NCBI RefSeq assembly: GCF_014204715.1 | Contig: NZ_JACHLY010000001.1 | Location: 1,116,001 to 1,180,000, forward strand | Origin: Streptomonospora salina | GTDB lineage: Bacteria > Actinomycetota > Actinomycetes > Streptosporangiales > Streptosporangiaceae | Reading direction: 5' to 3' | Length of the DNA stretch: 64,000 nt | Shown: positions 38,733 through 46,834 of the stretch, one piece after another | Layout of the letters: each line of letters starts with the position of its first letter | How positions within the stretch are numbered: position 1 is the stretch's first letter | Position numbers and translations under genes: made by a program | Notes under the pieces: model-generated | Seen by the model: the letters and a program-made list of their open reading frames with translations, nothing else | Database searches by the model: none | What the model was told of the DNA's origin: nothing

Positions 38733-40456
38733 TGAGCGGCTACCAGGTGATGCTCGGCGTCCCCGCCGGCGAGGTCGAGGACGCGCTGCGGTCGCGCCTG
38801 GACGAACTCCTCGACACCGAGGTCGTGGGCGTGCACCGCACCTCCGAGGAGATCGCCGACAGCGTCGGCCAGGTCCCCACACTCGACGTCGTGCTGGTGC
38901 ACGAGCACATCGGCCCGCAGCCGGTGTTCGACCTGATCCGCGAGCTCTCGCGCAGCCGCCCGCAGCTCGCGGTCATCCTCGTGGTCGACCGGATCGACTC
39001 CGACACCTTCACCGACGCCATGGAGGCGGGTGCGCGCAGCGTGCTGCCGGCCCAGGCGGGAGTCGAACAGGTGTCCCAGCGGGTCACCGCCGCCGCCGAC
39101 TGGTCGCGCACCCTGCGCCGCCACCTGGAGGCGGCGTCGCTGGACGTCCCGATGGACGGCCGCAAGGGCTCCATCGTCACGTTCAGCGGCGCCAAAGGCG
39201 GCGTGGGCACCACCACCGCCGCCGTCCACCTGGCGCGCGCGGCGGCCCGGTCGGGGCGCATGGTGTGCCTGGTCGACCTCGACCTGCAGTCGGGCGACAT
39301 CCCCGGCTACTTCGACCTCAAGCACCGGCGCAGCATCGCCGACCTGGTCGAGGCCGCCGACGACATCAGCGCCTCCATGCTCGCCGACACCCTGTACGTC
39401 CACCCCGAGGGCCTGCACATCCTGCTCGCGCCGCACGACGGGGAGCGCGGCGAGGACGTCACCGGCCGGGCCGCCCGCCAGATCCTGGGGGCGCTGCGGT
39501 CACGCTACGACCTCGTGCTGGTCGACTGCGGCGCCGCCACCACCGAGGCCGGCGCGATGGCGGTGGAGCTCGCCGACACCGCCGTACTGACGGTGACGCC
39601 CGACCTTCCGGCGCTGCGGGCGGCCCAGCGCGTCGTCGCGATGTGGGGCCGGCTGCAGATCCGCGACTCCCACGAGACCACGGCGCTGCTGATGCGCCAC
39701 AGCCGCAAGAACGAGATCCAACCGGACTTCGCCCGCAAGCTGCTGGCCACCCCGATCCTGCGCACCGCCGTTCCGGCGGCCTACCGGGCGGTGGAGGAGG
39801 CGTCCAACACCGGCGACCCCGCGCGCCTGACCGACGAGGGCCTGGTGCGCTCCTTCGCCCAGGCCGCCGCCGAGCTGGGGCTGCTGCAGCGGTCCGAGAC
39901 CCCCGACGGCCGCGACGGCGCCGCCGAGCCCGGCCCCCCCGGCACACCGGGGGCGGCCACCGGACCCGGCGTGGCCGGTGCGCCGGGCGCGACCGGCCCG
40001 CACACCGATACGGGCGCGCGCCGGGGCCGCACCCGGCGGCGGCGCGGCGACTCCGGAGCGCTGTTCGTGGAGTTCGCCGCCACCCTCCCCTTCGTCGGGC
40101 TGGCGCTGCTGGTGACCTGGCAGATCCTGCTGGTGGGGCTGACGGGCATGTTCGCTTCGCACGCCGCCAACGAGGGCGCCCGCCAAGCCGCGATCGACGC
40201 CTCCGACCACGAAGCCGTCGCCGAACAGGCGGCCAAGCGCGTCAGCCCGCCGTGGAACGCCGACGGCACGCTCGACGTACAGGTCGTCGGCACTGACGCC
40301 GGACGGGCGGTGCAGGTCAGCATCGCCACCCCGGTGTTCCTGCCGGGCGTCGACGGCCCGTGGGACATCAGCAGCCGGTCGCTGGTCGTCCCCGAGGACT
40401 CCGGCGATCCCGCTGCACAGACCGCGCCGCCGGCCGGGGAGGACGACGATGCCTGA
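38732..40456 (+). CDS. TadZ/CpaE ATPase fused to a TadE-type pseudopilin
   Basis: 574 aa. Residues 1-130: receiver-like TadZ N-domain. Residues 145-395: MinD/ParA-like ATPase with deviant Walker A FSGAKGGVGTTTAAVHLA, Walker A' DLDLQSGD and LVLVDCGAAT; it positions the pilus machine at the membrane. Residues 396-440: Gly/Pro linker ending in RRGRTRRRRGD. Residues 441-574: a TadE-like minor pilin, SGALFVEFAATLPFVGLALL, with a prepilin-peptidase site G442|A443 and Glu at mature position 5 (E447), then ANEGARQAAIDAS. In most Tad loci these are two genes. The frame is open throughout with normal codon use, so it is a genuine in-frame fusion unless a sequencing error removed a stop. The next gene overlaps by 8 bp. 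Confidence 0.87.
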   Translation: MSGYQVMLGVPAGEVEDALRSRLDELLDTEVVGVHRTSEEIADSVGQVPTLDVVLVHEHIGPQPVFDLIRELSRSRPQLAVILVVDRIDSDTFTDAMEAGARSVLPAQAGVEQVSQRVTAAADWSRTLRRHLEAASLDVPMDGRKGSIVTFSGAKGGVGTTTAAVHLARAAARSGRMVCLVDLDLQSGDIPGYFDLKHRRSIADLVEAADDISASMLADTLYVHPEGLHILLAPHDGERGEDVTGRAARQILGALRSRYDLVLVDCGAATTEAGAMAVELADTAVLTVTPDLPALRAAQRVVAMWGRLQIRDSHETTALLMRHSRKNEIQPDFARKLLATPILRTAVPAAYRAVEEASNTGDPARLTDEGLVRSFAQAAAELGLLQRSETPDGRDGAAEPGPPGTPGAATGPGVAGAPGATGPHTDTGARRGRTRRRRGDSGALFVEFAATLPFVGLALLVTWQILLVGLTGMFASHAANEGARQAAIDASDHEAVAEQAAKRVSPPWNADGTLDVQVVGTDAGRAVQVSIATPVFLPGVDGPWDISSRSLVVPEDSGDPAAQTAPPAGEDDDA

Positions 40457-40874
40457 GCCGCGACCGGGCACCGCCCCCGCCCGGCCGCACGGGCGCGCAA
40501 CGGCGCCCGGCCGGTGCGCGCACCGGCGCCCCCGCAGCGACCGCGGCTCCCAGATCCTGGAGTTCGCTGCCTACTTCCCGCTGTTCATCCTGGTCGCCAC
40601 GATCGCGCTGGAGACCTTCTTCGCGTTCGTCGCGGCCGAACGCATGGAGCACGCCGCGCGCGCCGCCGCCCGCGCGGCTGGCACCCGGGGCGTCGCCGGC
40701 GCCGAGTCCACCGCGCGCGCCGCGCTGCCGTCGTGGCTGTCGGGCGCCGACGTGGCCGTGGGCGGCGACGGCCGAGGCGGCTACTACACCGAGATCACCG
40801 TCGACTTCCCCCTGATGTTTCCCACCCCCGGCTTCGACCTCGACCTGTCGCGGCGCGTGGAGATGCCGCTGTGA
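40449..40874 (+). CDS. tadE: TadE-type minor pseudopilin
   Basis: 141 aa. Basic leader of 33 residues, then the prepilin-like site DRG33|SQILEFAAYFPLFILVA with Glu at mature +5 (E38) and one hydrophobic helix (to about 57). The C-terminal ~75 residues would be outside the membrane and hold alternating strands (ISVDFPLMFPTPGFDLDL-like). Role by family: minor pilin needed to initiate or adjust Flp fibre assembly. It overlaps the fused TadZ-TadE gene by 8 bp, consistent with coupled translation. A second TadE-type protein beside the fused one fits the usual TadE/TadF pair. Confidence 0.82.
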   Translation: MPEPRPGTAPARPHGRATAPGRCAHRRPRSDRGSQILEFAAYFPLFILVATIALETFFAFVAAERMEHAARAAARAAGTRGVAGAESTARAALPSWLSGADVAVGGDGRGGYYTEITVDFPLMFPTPGFDLDLSRRVEMPL

Positions 40875-40934
40875 CCGCCCCGACCCCGCGCACGCGCCCC
40901 GCCTCACCACCGCCGTCCGACCGCAGGTAGCGCC

Positions 40935-42287
40935 ATGGGACTCAAAGACCGCCTCACCGACGACCACGCCCACGAGCACCAGACCGACCAGATCGCGCAC
41001 TGGCGCCAGCGGCTGCTGCGCGAGGTCAACCTCGACGACATGGCCACGCTCAGCCTGGACCAGCGCCGCACCCGGTTGGAGAAGGTCGTCGGCCACATCA
41101 TCTCCCGCGAAGGCCCGGTGCTCAGCGACCGCGAACGCAGCGGCCTGGTGCGCCGCGTCGTCGACGAGGCACTGGGCCTGGGGGTGCTGGAGCCGCTGCT
41201 GGCCGACGAGAGCATCACCGAGATCATGGTGAACGGCCCCGACAACGTCTACGTGGAGCAGCGCGGGCGGGTGCACCGCATCGACACCGCCTTCACCAGC
41301 GAAGAGCAGCTGATGCAGACGATCGACCGGATCGTGTCGCAGGTGAACCGGCGGATCGACGAGTCCAGCCCGATGGTGGACGCGCGGCTGCCCACCGGCG
41401 AGCGCGTCAACGTGATCATTCCGCCGCTGTCGCTGAGCGGGCCGATCATCACCATCCGGCGCTTCCCGAAGCCGTTCACCGTCGAGGAGCTGGTTGCGCG
41501 CGGCAGCGTCGACGGCACGACCGCGGTGCTGCTGGCGTCGCTGGTGCGGGCGCGGTTCAACGTGATCATCTCGGGCGGTACCGGCACCGGGAAGACGACG
41601 TTCCTCAACGCGCTGTCCAGCTTCGTCCCGACCGACGAGCGGGTGGTCACCATCGAGGACTCCGCGGAGCTGCAACTGCAGCAGGAGCACGTGATCCGGC
41701 TGGAGTCGCGCCCGCCCAACATCGAGGGCACCGGCCAGGTCACCATCCGCGACCTGGTGCGCAACTCGCTGCGGATGCGCCCGGACCGGATCATCGTCGG
41801 CGAAGTCCGCGGGCAGGAGACGCTGGACATGATGCAGGCGATGAACACCGGCCACGACGGGTCGCTGGCCACGGTGCACGCCAACTCCGCCGAGGACGCG
41901 GTGTACCGGCTGCTGACGCTGGCCTCGATGTCGGAGGTGCGGATCCCCTTCGAGGCGCTGCGCGACCAGATCAACGCGGCGGTGGACGTCATCGTGCACC
42001 TGAGCCGCTACCCGGACGGATCCCGCCGGGTGTCGCAGGTGGGGGTGGTGGCGTCGCGGCGCGACGAGGAGTTCCGGTTGGAGCCGCTGCTGCGGTTCGT
42101 GCCGCCGGCCCCCGAGCACGGCGGAGGCGACACGGCCGAGGGCGAATTCCACCGCTACCCGCTGCCGCACCGGGTGGCCGCGCGCATCCGCGCGGCGGGC
42201 GAATCGGTGCCGGCGGCGTTCGGGGTGCAGGCGGACGGCGGCCACCGGCCCGCCCCCGCGCCCACGTCCGGGGAGGTGGCGCCGTGA
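40935..42287 (+). CDS. tadA: Tad secretion ATPase CpaF/TadA
   Basis: 450-aa hexameric ATPase powering pilus polymerisation. N-terminal domain: LLADESITEIMVNGPDNVYV and ERVNVIIPPLSLSGPIITIR. ATPase core: Walker A GGTGTGKTT (214-222), Asp box VTIEDSAELQLQQEHVIRLE, Walker B RNSLRMRPDRIIVGEVRG, His box TGHDGSLATVHANSAEDAV. The C-terminus ends with a Pro-rich stretch. Everything needed for activity is present. ATG 40935 has a weak CAGGTAG upstream. It overlaps tadB by 4 bp (GTGA). Confidence 0.95.
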   Translation: MGLKDRLTDDHAHEHQTDQIAHWRQRLLREVNLDDMATLSLDQRRTRLEKVVGHIISREGPVLSDRERSGLVRRVVDEALGLGVLEPLLADESITEIMVNGPDNVYVEQRGRVHRIDTAFTSEEQLMQTIDRIVSQVNRRIDESSPMVDARLPTGERVNVIIPPLSLSGPIITIRRFPKPFTVEELVARGSVDGTTAVLLASLVRARFNVIISGGTGTGKTTFLNALSSFVPTDERVVTIEDSAELQLQQEHVIRLESRPPNIEGTGQVTIRDLVRNSLRMRPDRIIVGEVRGQETLDMMQAMNTGHDGSLATVHANSAEDAVYRLLTLASMSEVRIPFEALRDQINAAVDVIVHLSRYPDGSRRVSQVGVVASRRDEEFRLEPLLRFVPPAPEHGGGDTAEGEFHRYPLPHRVAARIRAAGESVPAAFGVQADGGHRPAPAPTSGEVAP

Positions 42288-43216
42288 TCTACACGACGGT
42301 GATCCTGGTTTCGGCGGCGGTGGTGATCCTCCTGTTCGTCGCCGGGCTGGTGCTGTTCATCGACGGTGCGGTGCAGCGGCGCCAGCTGGCGTCGCGCAGC
42401 GCGCTGCACGAGGCCGAGCGCCGCGCCAACACCCCGCTGGCGCGGCTGGACGTGGCGCTGCGGCGCACCGAGCCCGGCCGGCGCGTGGAGAACCGGTTGG
42501 CGCGGGCCGGGGTGAAGGTGCGGGTCGCCACGTTCGTGGTGGGGATGGCGGCGGCAGCGGTGCTGGCCGTCGTGTTCGTGTGGCAGGCGCTGGCGCCGGT
42601 GTTCGGGCTGGCGGCGGCGTTCGGGGTGGGGTTCGCGTTCTTCGCCTACCTGAAGCGCCAGGAGGAGCGCCGCAAGGAGGTGTTCACCGCCCAGCTGCCG
42701 GAGCTGGCGCGGGTGCTGTCCAACGCCACCCAGGCCGGGTTGGCGCTGCCGACGGCGATCGACATGGCGGCCGAGGAGCTCGACGACCCGGCGGGGTCGG
42801 AGCTGCGGCGCGTCGCGGAGTCGATGAAGCTGGGTCTGCCGTTCGAAGAGGCCGTGAACGAGCTGCGCGAACGCATGCCGTCCCGGGAGATCGGGGTGCT
42901 GATCTCGACGCTGCTGGTGTCGTCGCGGTCGGGCGGTGCGCTGGTGTCGGCGCTGCGGTCGATCTCGCAGACCCTGGAGGAGCGCAAGGAGTCCCGCCGC
43001 GAGGTGCAGACCATCCTCACCGAGACCACGTCGACGGCGTGGGCGCTGCTGGCGATGGGAGTGGGGGCGCTGTTCCTGGTCAACATGCTCCAGCCCGACG
43101 CCATCCGCACGATGACCGAGAGCGCAGCGGGGACGCTGGTGCTGGCGGTGTCGTGCGGGCTGTTCTTGACCGGGTTCGCGCTGGTCCGGCGCATCACCAC
43201 GCGCATCGACCTGTGA
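42284..43216 (+). CDS. tadB: Tad inner-membrane platform protein TadB
   Basis: 310-aa polytopic protein of the T2SF family. An N-terminal helix (VILVSAAVVILLFVAGLVLF) and two more (FVVGMAAAAVLAVVFVWQAL, VFGLAAAFGVGFAFFAYL) flank a basic cytoplasmic segment. The T2SF domain follows: AQLPELARVLSNATQAGLAL, VAESMKLGLPFEEAVNELRE, VLISTLLVSSRSGGALVSAL, TLEERKESRREVQTILTE. Two C-terminal helices. The GTG start at 42284 overlaps tadA's stop. Together with TadC it should form the membrane platform on which TadA acts. Confidence 0.92.
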   Translation: MIYTTVILVSAAVVILLFVAGLVLFIDGAVQRRQLASRSALHEAERRANTPLARLDVALRRTEPGRRVENRLARAGVKVRVATFVVGMAAAAVLAVVFVWQALAPVFGLAAAFGVGFAFFAYLKRQEERRKEVFTAQLPELARVLSNATQAGLALPTAIDMAAEELDDPAGSELRRVAESMKLGLPFEEAVNELRERMPSREIGVLISTLLVSSRSGGALVSALRSISQTLEERKESRREVQTILTETTSTAWALLAMGVGALFLVNMLQPDAIRTMTESAAGTLVLAVSCGLFLTGFALVRRITTRIDL

Positions 43217-43244
43217 CGGCCGTCCCCCGAGCCTGGGAGCTCTC

Positions 43245-44144
43245 ATGACGTTGGTGTTCATCCTCGCGCTGGGCTTCGGCGGCGCCGCGGCCGTCGCCCT
43301 GTTCTGCTGGGGGCTGTACCTGTTCACTCGCACGAGCGAGGTGGCCGGCGACACCGCGCCCGCGGCGCCCCGGCGCAAACGCGAGACGGCGTTCATTCTG
43401 AACCGGGTCACCGAGCTGGTCGGGCGGCCGCTCCGGCCGGCGGTGCGCGAACTGGTCAGCGAGGAGCGCCAGGAGTCCATCCAGCTGCGCATCGACGCCG
43501 CGGGCCGGCCGGAAGGGCTGACGGTCGACCGGTACTTGCAGCGCAAGACCGGAGAGGTGCTGCTGTACAGCGGCATCGCGCTGCTGCTGGTGGTGCGCGA
43601 CCAGGCGATGCTGGGCCTGCTGGTGCTGGCGTTCGTGTTGCTCAGCGACGCGGAGCTGCTGCTGAAGAAGCAGAAGCGCCAGGACGACATCCAGCGCCAG
43701 CTCCCGGATTTCCTGGATGTGCTGGCGGTGAGTGTGGGGGCGGGGCTGGCGTTCCGCCAGGCGATCGCGCGGGTGTGCGACTCGATGCCGGGCACGCTGT
43801 CCGACGAGTTCCGGCTGGTGCTGCGCCAGATGGATCTGGGCACGAGCCGCAAAGACGCCTTCCAGGCGCTGCGCCGACGCAACTCCAATGAAGCCCTGGG
43901 CAAATTCGTCACGGCCATCCAGCAATCCGAGGAACTCGGGGCGCCGCTGTCGCACACCCTGCTGACCATCGGCCAGGACATGCGCCGGCAGGACGCCCAG
44001 TACATGCGGCGCAAGGCCCAGCGGATCAACCCGCGGGTCACGGGGATCACGGCGGCGACCATGCTGCCGGGGCTGCTTCTGCTGGTGGGCGGCGCGATGA
44101 TCTTGGGATCGGGGGTCGACTTCGGAGGCGTCTTCACGGGATGA
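43245..44144 (+). CDS. tadC: Tad inner-membrane platform protein TadC
   Basis: 299-aa paralogue of TadB. An N-terminal helix (VFILALGFGGAAAVALFCWG), a pair of helices around residue 110 (VLLYSGIALLLVVRDQAMLG), the T2SF domain (QLPDFLDVLAVSVGAGLAFR, EFRLVLRQMDLGTSRKDAFQ, KFVTAIQQSEELGAPLSHTL, RKAQRINPRVTGITAATMLP) and a last helix. Motif NQ-x-P-x-(L/F)LDVLAV is the usual TadC one. ATG 43245 has GGGAGCTC 5 nt upstream. Partner of TadB. Confidence 0.92.
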   Translation: MTLVFILALGFGGAAAVALFCWGLYLFTRTSEVAGDTAPAAPRRKRETAFILNRVTELVGRPLRPAVRELVSEERQESIQLRIDAAGRPEGLTVDRYLQRKTGEVLLYSGIALLLVVRDQAMLGLLVLAFVLLSDAELLLKKQKRQDDIQRQLPDFLDVLAVSVGAGLAFRQAIARVCDSMPGTLSDEFRLVLRQMDLGTSRKDAFQALRRRNSNEALGKFVTAIQQSEELGAPLSHTLLTIGQDMRRQDAQYMRRKAQRINPRVTGITAATMLPGLLLLVGGAMILGSGVDFGGVFTG

Positions 44145-44251
44145 GTCATCCACAATCGGCAGCATCCTCTACACAACAGCGCTCGCGCTGCGTAAATTGA
44201 TGACGACCGCCGGGGCTACCCTGACCCCCGCACAGCTTCCGGGAGGGCTGA

Positions 44252-44473
44252 ATGCGAAAGCTGATGGTGAACCTGCACATGCATACGCGGGATTTGATCT
44301 TGAGAAGGCTGGCGCAGACCAAGCATGATCACGGCGCCAGCATCCTGGAGTACGCGGCGGTGATCGTGCTGGTGGCGGGAGTCGCTATTGCGCTGTTGCA
44401 GTTGCAGGTGTTCGACAATCTTGTTAACAGGATCCAGGTCAGGGTCAATGAGGTACTGACTGCAATGGAATAA
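44252..44473 (+). CDS. flp: Flp-type major pilin
   Basis: 73 aa. A basic 28-residue leader ends in the prepilin-peptidase site HDHG28|ASILEYAAVIVLVAGV with Glu at mature position 5 (E33) and Tyr at 6, the Flp hallmark; the hydrophobic stretch runs to about residue 53. The mature pilin would be about 45 residues, as in other Flp fibres. RBS GGGAGGG is strong (4 nt before ATG), fitting a highly expressed structural subunit. A 107-bp gap before it may hold its own promoter. From here to about 46.8 kb the DNA is noticeably less GC-rich than elsewhere. Confidence 0.92.
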   Translation: MRKLMVNLHMHTRDLILRRLAQTKHDHGASILEYAAVIVLVAGVAIALLQLQVFDNLVNRIQVRVNEVLTAME

Positions 44474-44495
44474 ATATACTCCCGAGGAAAAATAT

Positions 44496-45143
44496 ATGCG
44501 ACGCGTTACCGGAAAGGCGCATTGCGATCGAGGACAGGCGAACCTGTTTCTTCTTATAGGTCTAACCCTGTCACTCGTAGCAATCATGCTTCTTTTCGTG
44601 CGGGTCGGCAACGCCAACGAGTTGCGAACCGAGGCGCAGGCAGCAGCTGACGCTGCGGCGTTCGCAGCTGCCGGTATCGCTCGGGACTCGGTAGCGGAGA
44701 GAATATCGAACAATGAGCTTCCTTATAGCCGCCTGTACGATCCCGGGCGCGGACGCAGCGCCGCAGAGCACTATGCCGATCAGAACGGCGCCGTACTCGA
44801 CAGCATCCGCGCAAGCGATGACAGCCAAGGCAACCTGGGGAACATCGTCCGCGTCGAGGTTCACAGCGCACGCTGCCAGGAAGAGCTCAAGGGCGACAGA
44901 AGCCGCGCATGGACAGATATTCAATGCGATGAACCGGACCCGGACAGCAATCATACCGGAAATGCTGCTGCTATAGTCAAAGTAACGATTCCGGACTGTC
45001 AATACGAATTCGGAGGAATCGAAATTGCCGGACTATCCTGCGACGGAATATCGGTCGAGAGCTTCGCCCATGCGCAACAACTGATCGACGTCGCCCTCGT
45101 CGAAGAGGAAGGTCAGTACATCTACAATCCACCAGGTTTTTAG
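44496..45143 (+). CDS. TadG/TadE-like Flp pilus-assembly protein
   Basis: 215 aa. A short leader (CDRGQANLFLLIGLTLSLVA) with an RG|Q junction but no Glu at +5, one TM helix (to about 36), then NELRTEAQAAADAAAFAAAG, a TadE/TadG-type helix. The remaining ~150 residues are extracellular, with four cysteines (in SARCQEEL, IQCDEPDP, IPDCQYEF, LSCDGISV) likely to form disulfides. TadG-like proteins are large minor pseudopilins thought to sit at the wall. It lies 22 bp after flp, in the same operon. AGG-AAAAATAT precedes the ATG. Confidence 0.78.
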   Translation: MRRVTGKAHCDRGQANLFLLIGLTLSLVAIMLLFVRVGNANELRTEAQAAADAAAFAAAGIARDSVAERISNNELPYSRLYDPGRGRSAAEHYADQNGAVLDSIRASDDSQGNLGNIVRVEVHSARCQEELKGDRSRAWTDIQCDEPDPDSNHTGNAAAIVKVTIPDCQYEFGGIEIAGLSCDGISVESFAHAQQLIDVALVEEEGQYIYNPPGF

Positions 45144-45179
45144 AAGTTCCTTCGATACCGTATCCCGGAAGGCCGCAAC

Positions 45180-46238
45180 GTGCGTTTTCAGAGCTTTAGA
45201 GGCCTAACCCCGGTCAGACTTCCTGCAAGGGCTATCGCCTTTGTGCTGGGGATGACGCTGATGACGTCCTGCGTCACCTCCGACGGAGGACAAAATACTC
45301 CTGACGACAGCGGAGACGACCAGGTCGACCAACAAGACTCTGAGCAGCCATCTGGAAAAGACCAGCCCCCCGAAGATCCGGTTGCACAATCGATTACGTC
45401 ATCAACGAAGATCGGCACTAACTTCCGCGTCGAGGTGATTTCACTTGACAAGCATGATGATGACTTTGCCGTCGTCAGGTTCTCGATGGCAAACCTCAGT
45501 GACTCTGAAGACGCATATACCCTGACACCACCAAAGGACAGGGACAACCCCTCTGACTTTCAGTCGATGACACTGATCGACACAAGAAACCAGACGAAGC
45601 ATATACCCCTATTCTATAAGAACGGGGAATGCTTTTGCGGAAAATGGAACAAGACAAGTCTCGCTCCAGGCGATCGCATGACCACGTGGCTGGCCTTCCC
45701 AGCACCTCCGGATGACGTCGACTCAATGACGCTTCTGACGGCCGTAACTCCTCCCATCTTGGATATCCCGATAACGGATGCCACTACCAACCAGCCCGCG
45801 GACGGCGAGCTGGCCGACCCACGAATCTGGGACCTCCACAGCTTCTCCGAGGAAGTAGACGGCACCAAGAGCCGAGAAGAGACACCCGATCAGATGGCTG
45901 TTTCACTCTCCTCCGACGTTCTCTTCGACCTCAACGAGTCAGATCTCAACGAGGATGCTGATCAGATCCTTGAACAGGTCTCCAAGGAGATCGATAATTC
46001 TTCCGCCACAAGCGTTAGCATCGATGGTCACACTGATAACACCGGCACTGACTCGGTCAATATCCCTCTTTCCGAAGAGCGTGCCGAGGTTACCAAGAAT
46101 CGAATTTCGAGACTTACGTCCAATTCGGACATCACATACGAAGTTGACGGCCATGGATCCACAGATCCTATCGCATCGAACGACACCGATAAAGGTCGAG
46201 CAAAAAACCGCCGCGTCACTATTACATTCAACAAATGA
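45180..46238 (+). CDS. OmpA-domain lipoprotein with a CxC domain, Tad-associated
   Basis: 352 aa. Lipoprotein signal ending LMTSC31. An acidic linker, then a beta-rich domain (about 75-200) holding QTKHIPLFYKNGECFCGKW (C151xC153) and WLAFPAPPDDVDSMTLLTAV, and a C-terminal OmpA/MotB domain (240-352): VLFDLNESDLNEDADQILEQ, IDGHTDNTGTDSVNIPLSEE, RAKNRRVTITFNK. The OmpA domain binds peptidoglycan in its family, so this protein could tie the pilus machinery to the wall from the membrane side. GTG 45180 has GGAAGG 6 nt upstream. Codons are unusually A/T-ending (agcataT-type) compared with tadA or tadB. The next gene overlaps or touches it. Confidence 0.82.
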   Translation: MRFQSFRGLTPVRLPARAIAFVLGMTLMTSCVTSDGGQNTPDDSGDDQVDQQDSEQPSGKDQPPEDPVAQSITSSTKIGTNFRVEVISLDKHDDDFAVVRFSMANLSDSEDAYTLTPPKDRDNPSDFQSMTLIDTRNQTKHIPLFYKNGECFCGKWNKTSLAPGDRMTTWLAFPAPPDDVDSMTLLTAVTPPILDIPITDATTNQPADGELADPRIWDLHSFSEEVDGTKSREETPDQMAVSLSSDVLFDLNESDLNEDADQILEQVSKEIDNSSATSVSIDGHTDNTGTDSVNIPLSEERAEVTKNRISRLTSNSDITYEVDGHGSTDPIASNDTDKGRAKNRRVTITFNK

Positions 46239-46246
46239 GGGAAAAC

Positions 46247-46804
46247 ATGAGGCCCTCTCATCTTAGACGATTCGCTTCCATGCTCATGACAACACTCGTG
46301 GCGACCGTTTTTGTGTCGAGCGCGTCGGCTGATTCGGAACAGGATCCATCCCCCGCACTCCCCACAGAGGAAAGCGCGCCATCACCCGTCGCCACCGCAG
46401 AAAGCAATGAGTCGAAAGAAGATATTGAAGATACTTCCGTGGATATTCTATCCATCGAAAAATCTAAAGGAAGCCGGTTTACAGCACTGACGGCTCGCAT
46501 TACCAACAACGGACTCGACAACCTTCCCATGAGCGCTTTCGACAATGATGTCTACGACTACAGAGAAGCACAGCCCAGCGGAATCAAACTCGATGTAGCC
46601 GGACAGACGCGCCACCACCCGATTATGGACGCCGAGAAATACTGCCTTTGCTCGGGCTACGCATCACGAACACCCTTCGTCCCGATCATTCAACCAAACG
46701 AATCAGTCGACTACTGGATGCTGTACAACCTGCCCGCCGACACGCAACAGGTCACCGTCGAAATCCCCGGGTTCGATCCCATCGAGGACGTTCCTGTCGA
46801 GTGA
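46247..46804 (+). CDS. Secreted CxC-domain protein, paralogous to the preceding domain
   Basis: 185 aa. Sec signal peptide with cleavage after SSASA (about residue 28), an acidic linker, then a domain whose order of features copies residues 75-200 of the OmpA lipoprotein: QTRHHPIMDAEKYCLCSGYA (C133xC135) against QTKHIPLFYKNGECFCGKW, and YNLPADTQQVTVEIPGFDP against FPAPPDDVDSMTLLTAV. It lacks lipobox and OmpA domain. ATG 46247 is preferred for GAGGG 5 nt upstream over ATG 46235, which overlaps the previous stop. Same AT-rich composition as its neighbour; a product of domain duplication. The function is unknown; the CxC pair could hold a disulfide or a metal. Confidence 0.75.
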   Translation: MRPSHLRRFASMLMTTLVATVFVSSASADSEQDPSPALPTEESAPSPVATAESNESKEDIEDTSVDILSIEKSKGSRFTALTARITNNGLDNLPMSAFDNDVYDYREAQPSGIKLDVAGQTRHHPIMDAEKYCLCSGYASRTPFVPIIQPNESVDYWMLYNLPADTQQVTVEIPGFDPIEDVPVE

Positions 46805-46834
46805 AGGTCTTCTGACGTGAGGAGGGTTGTCCCG

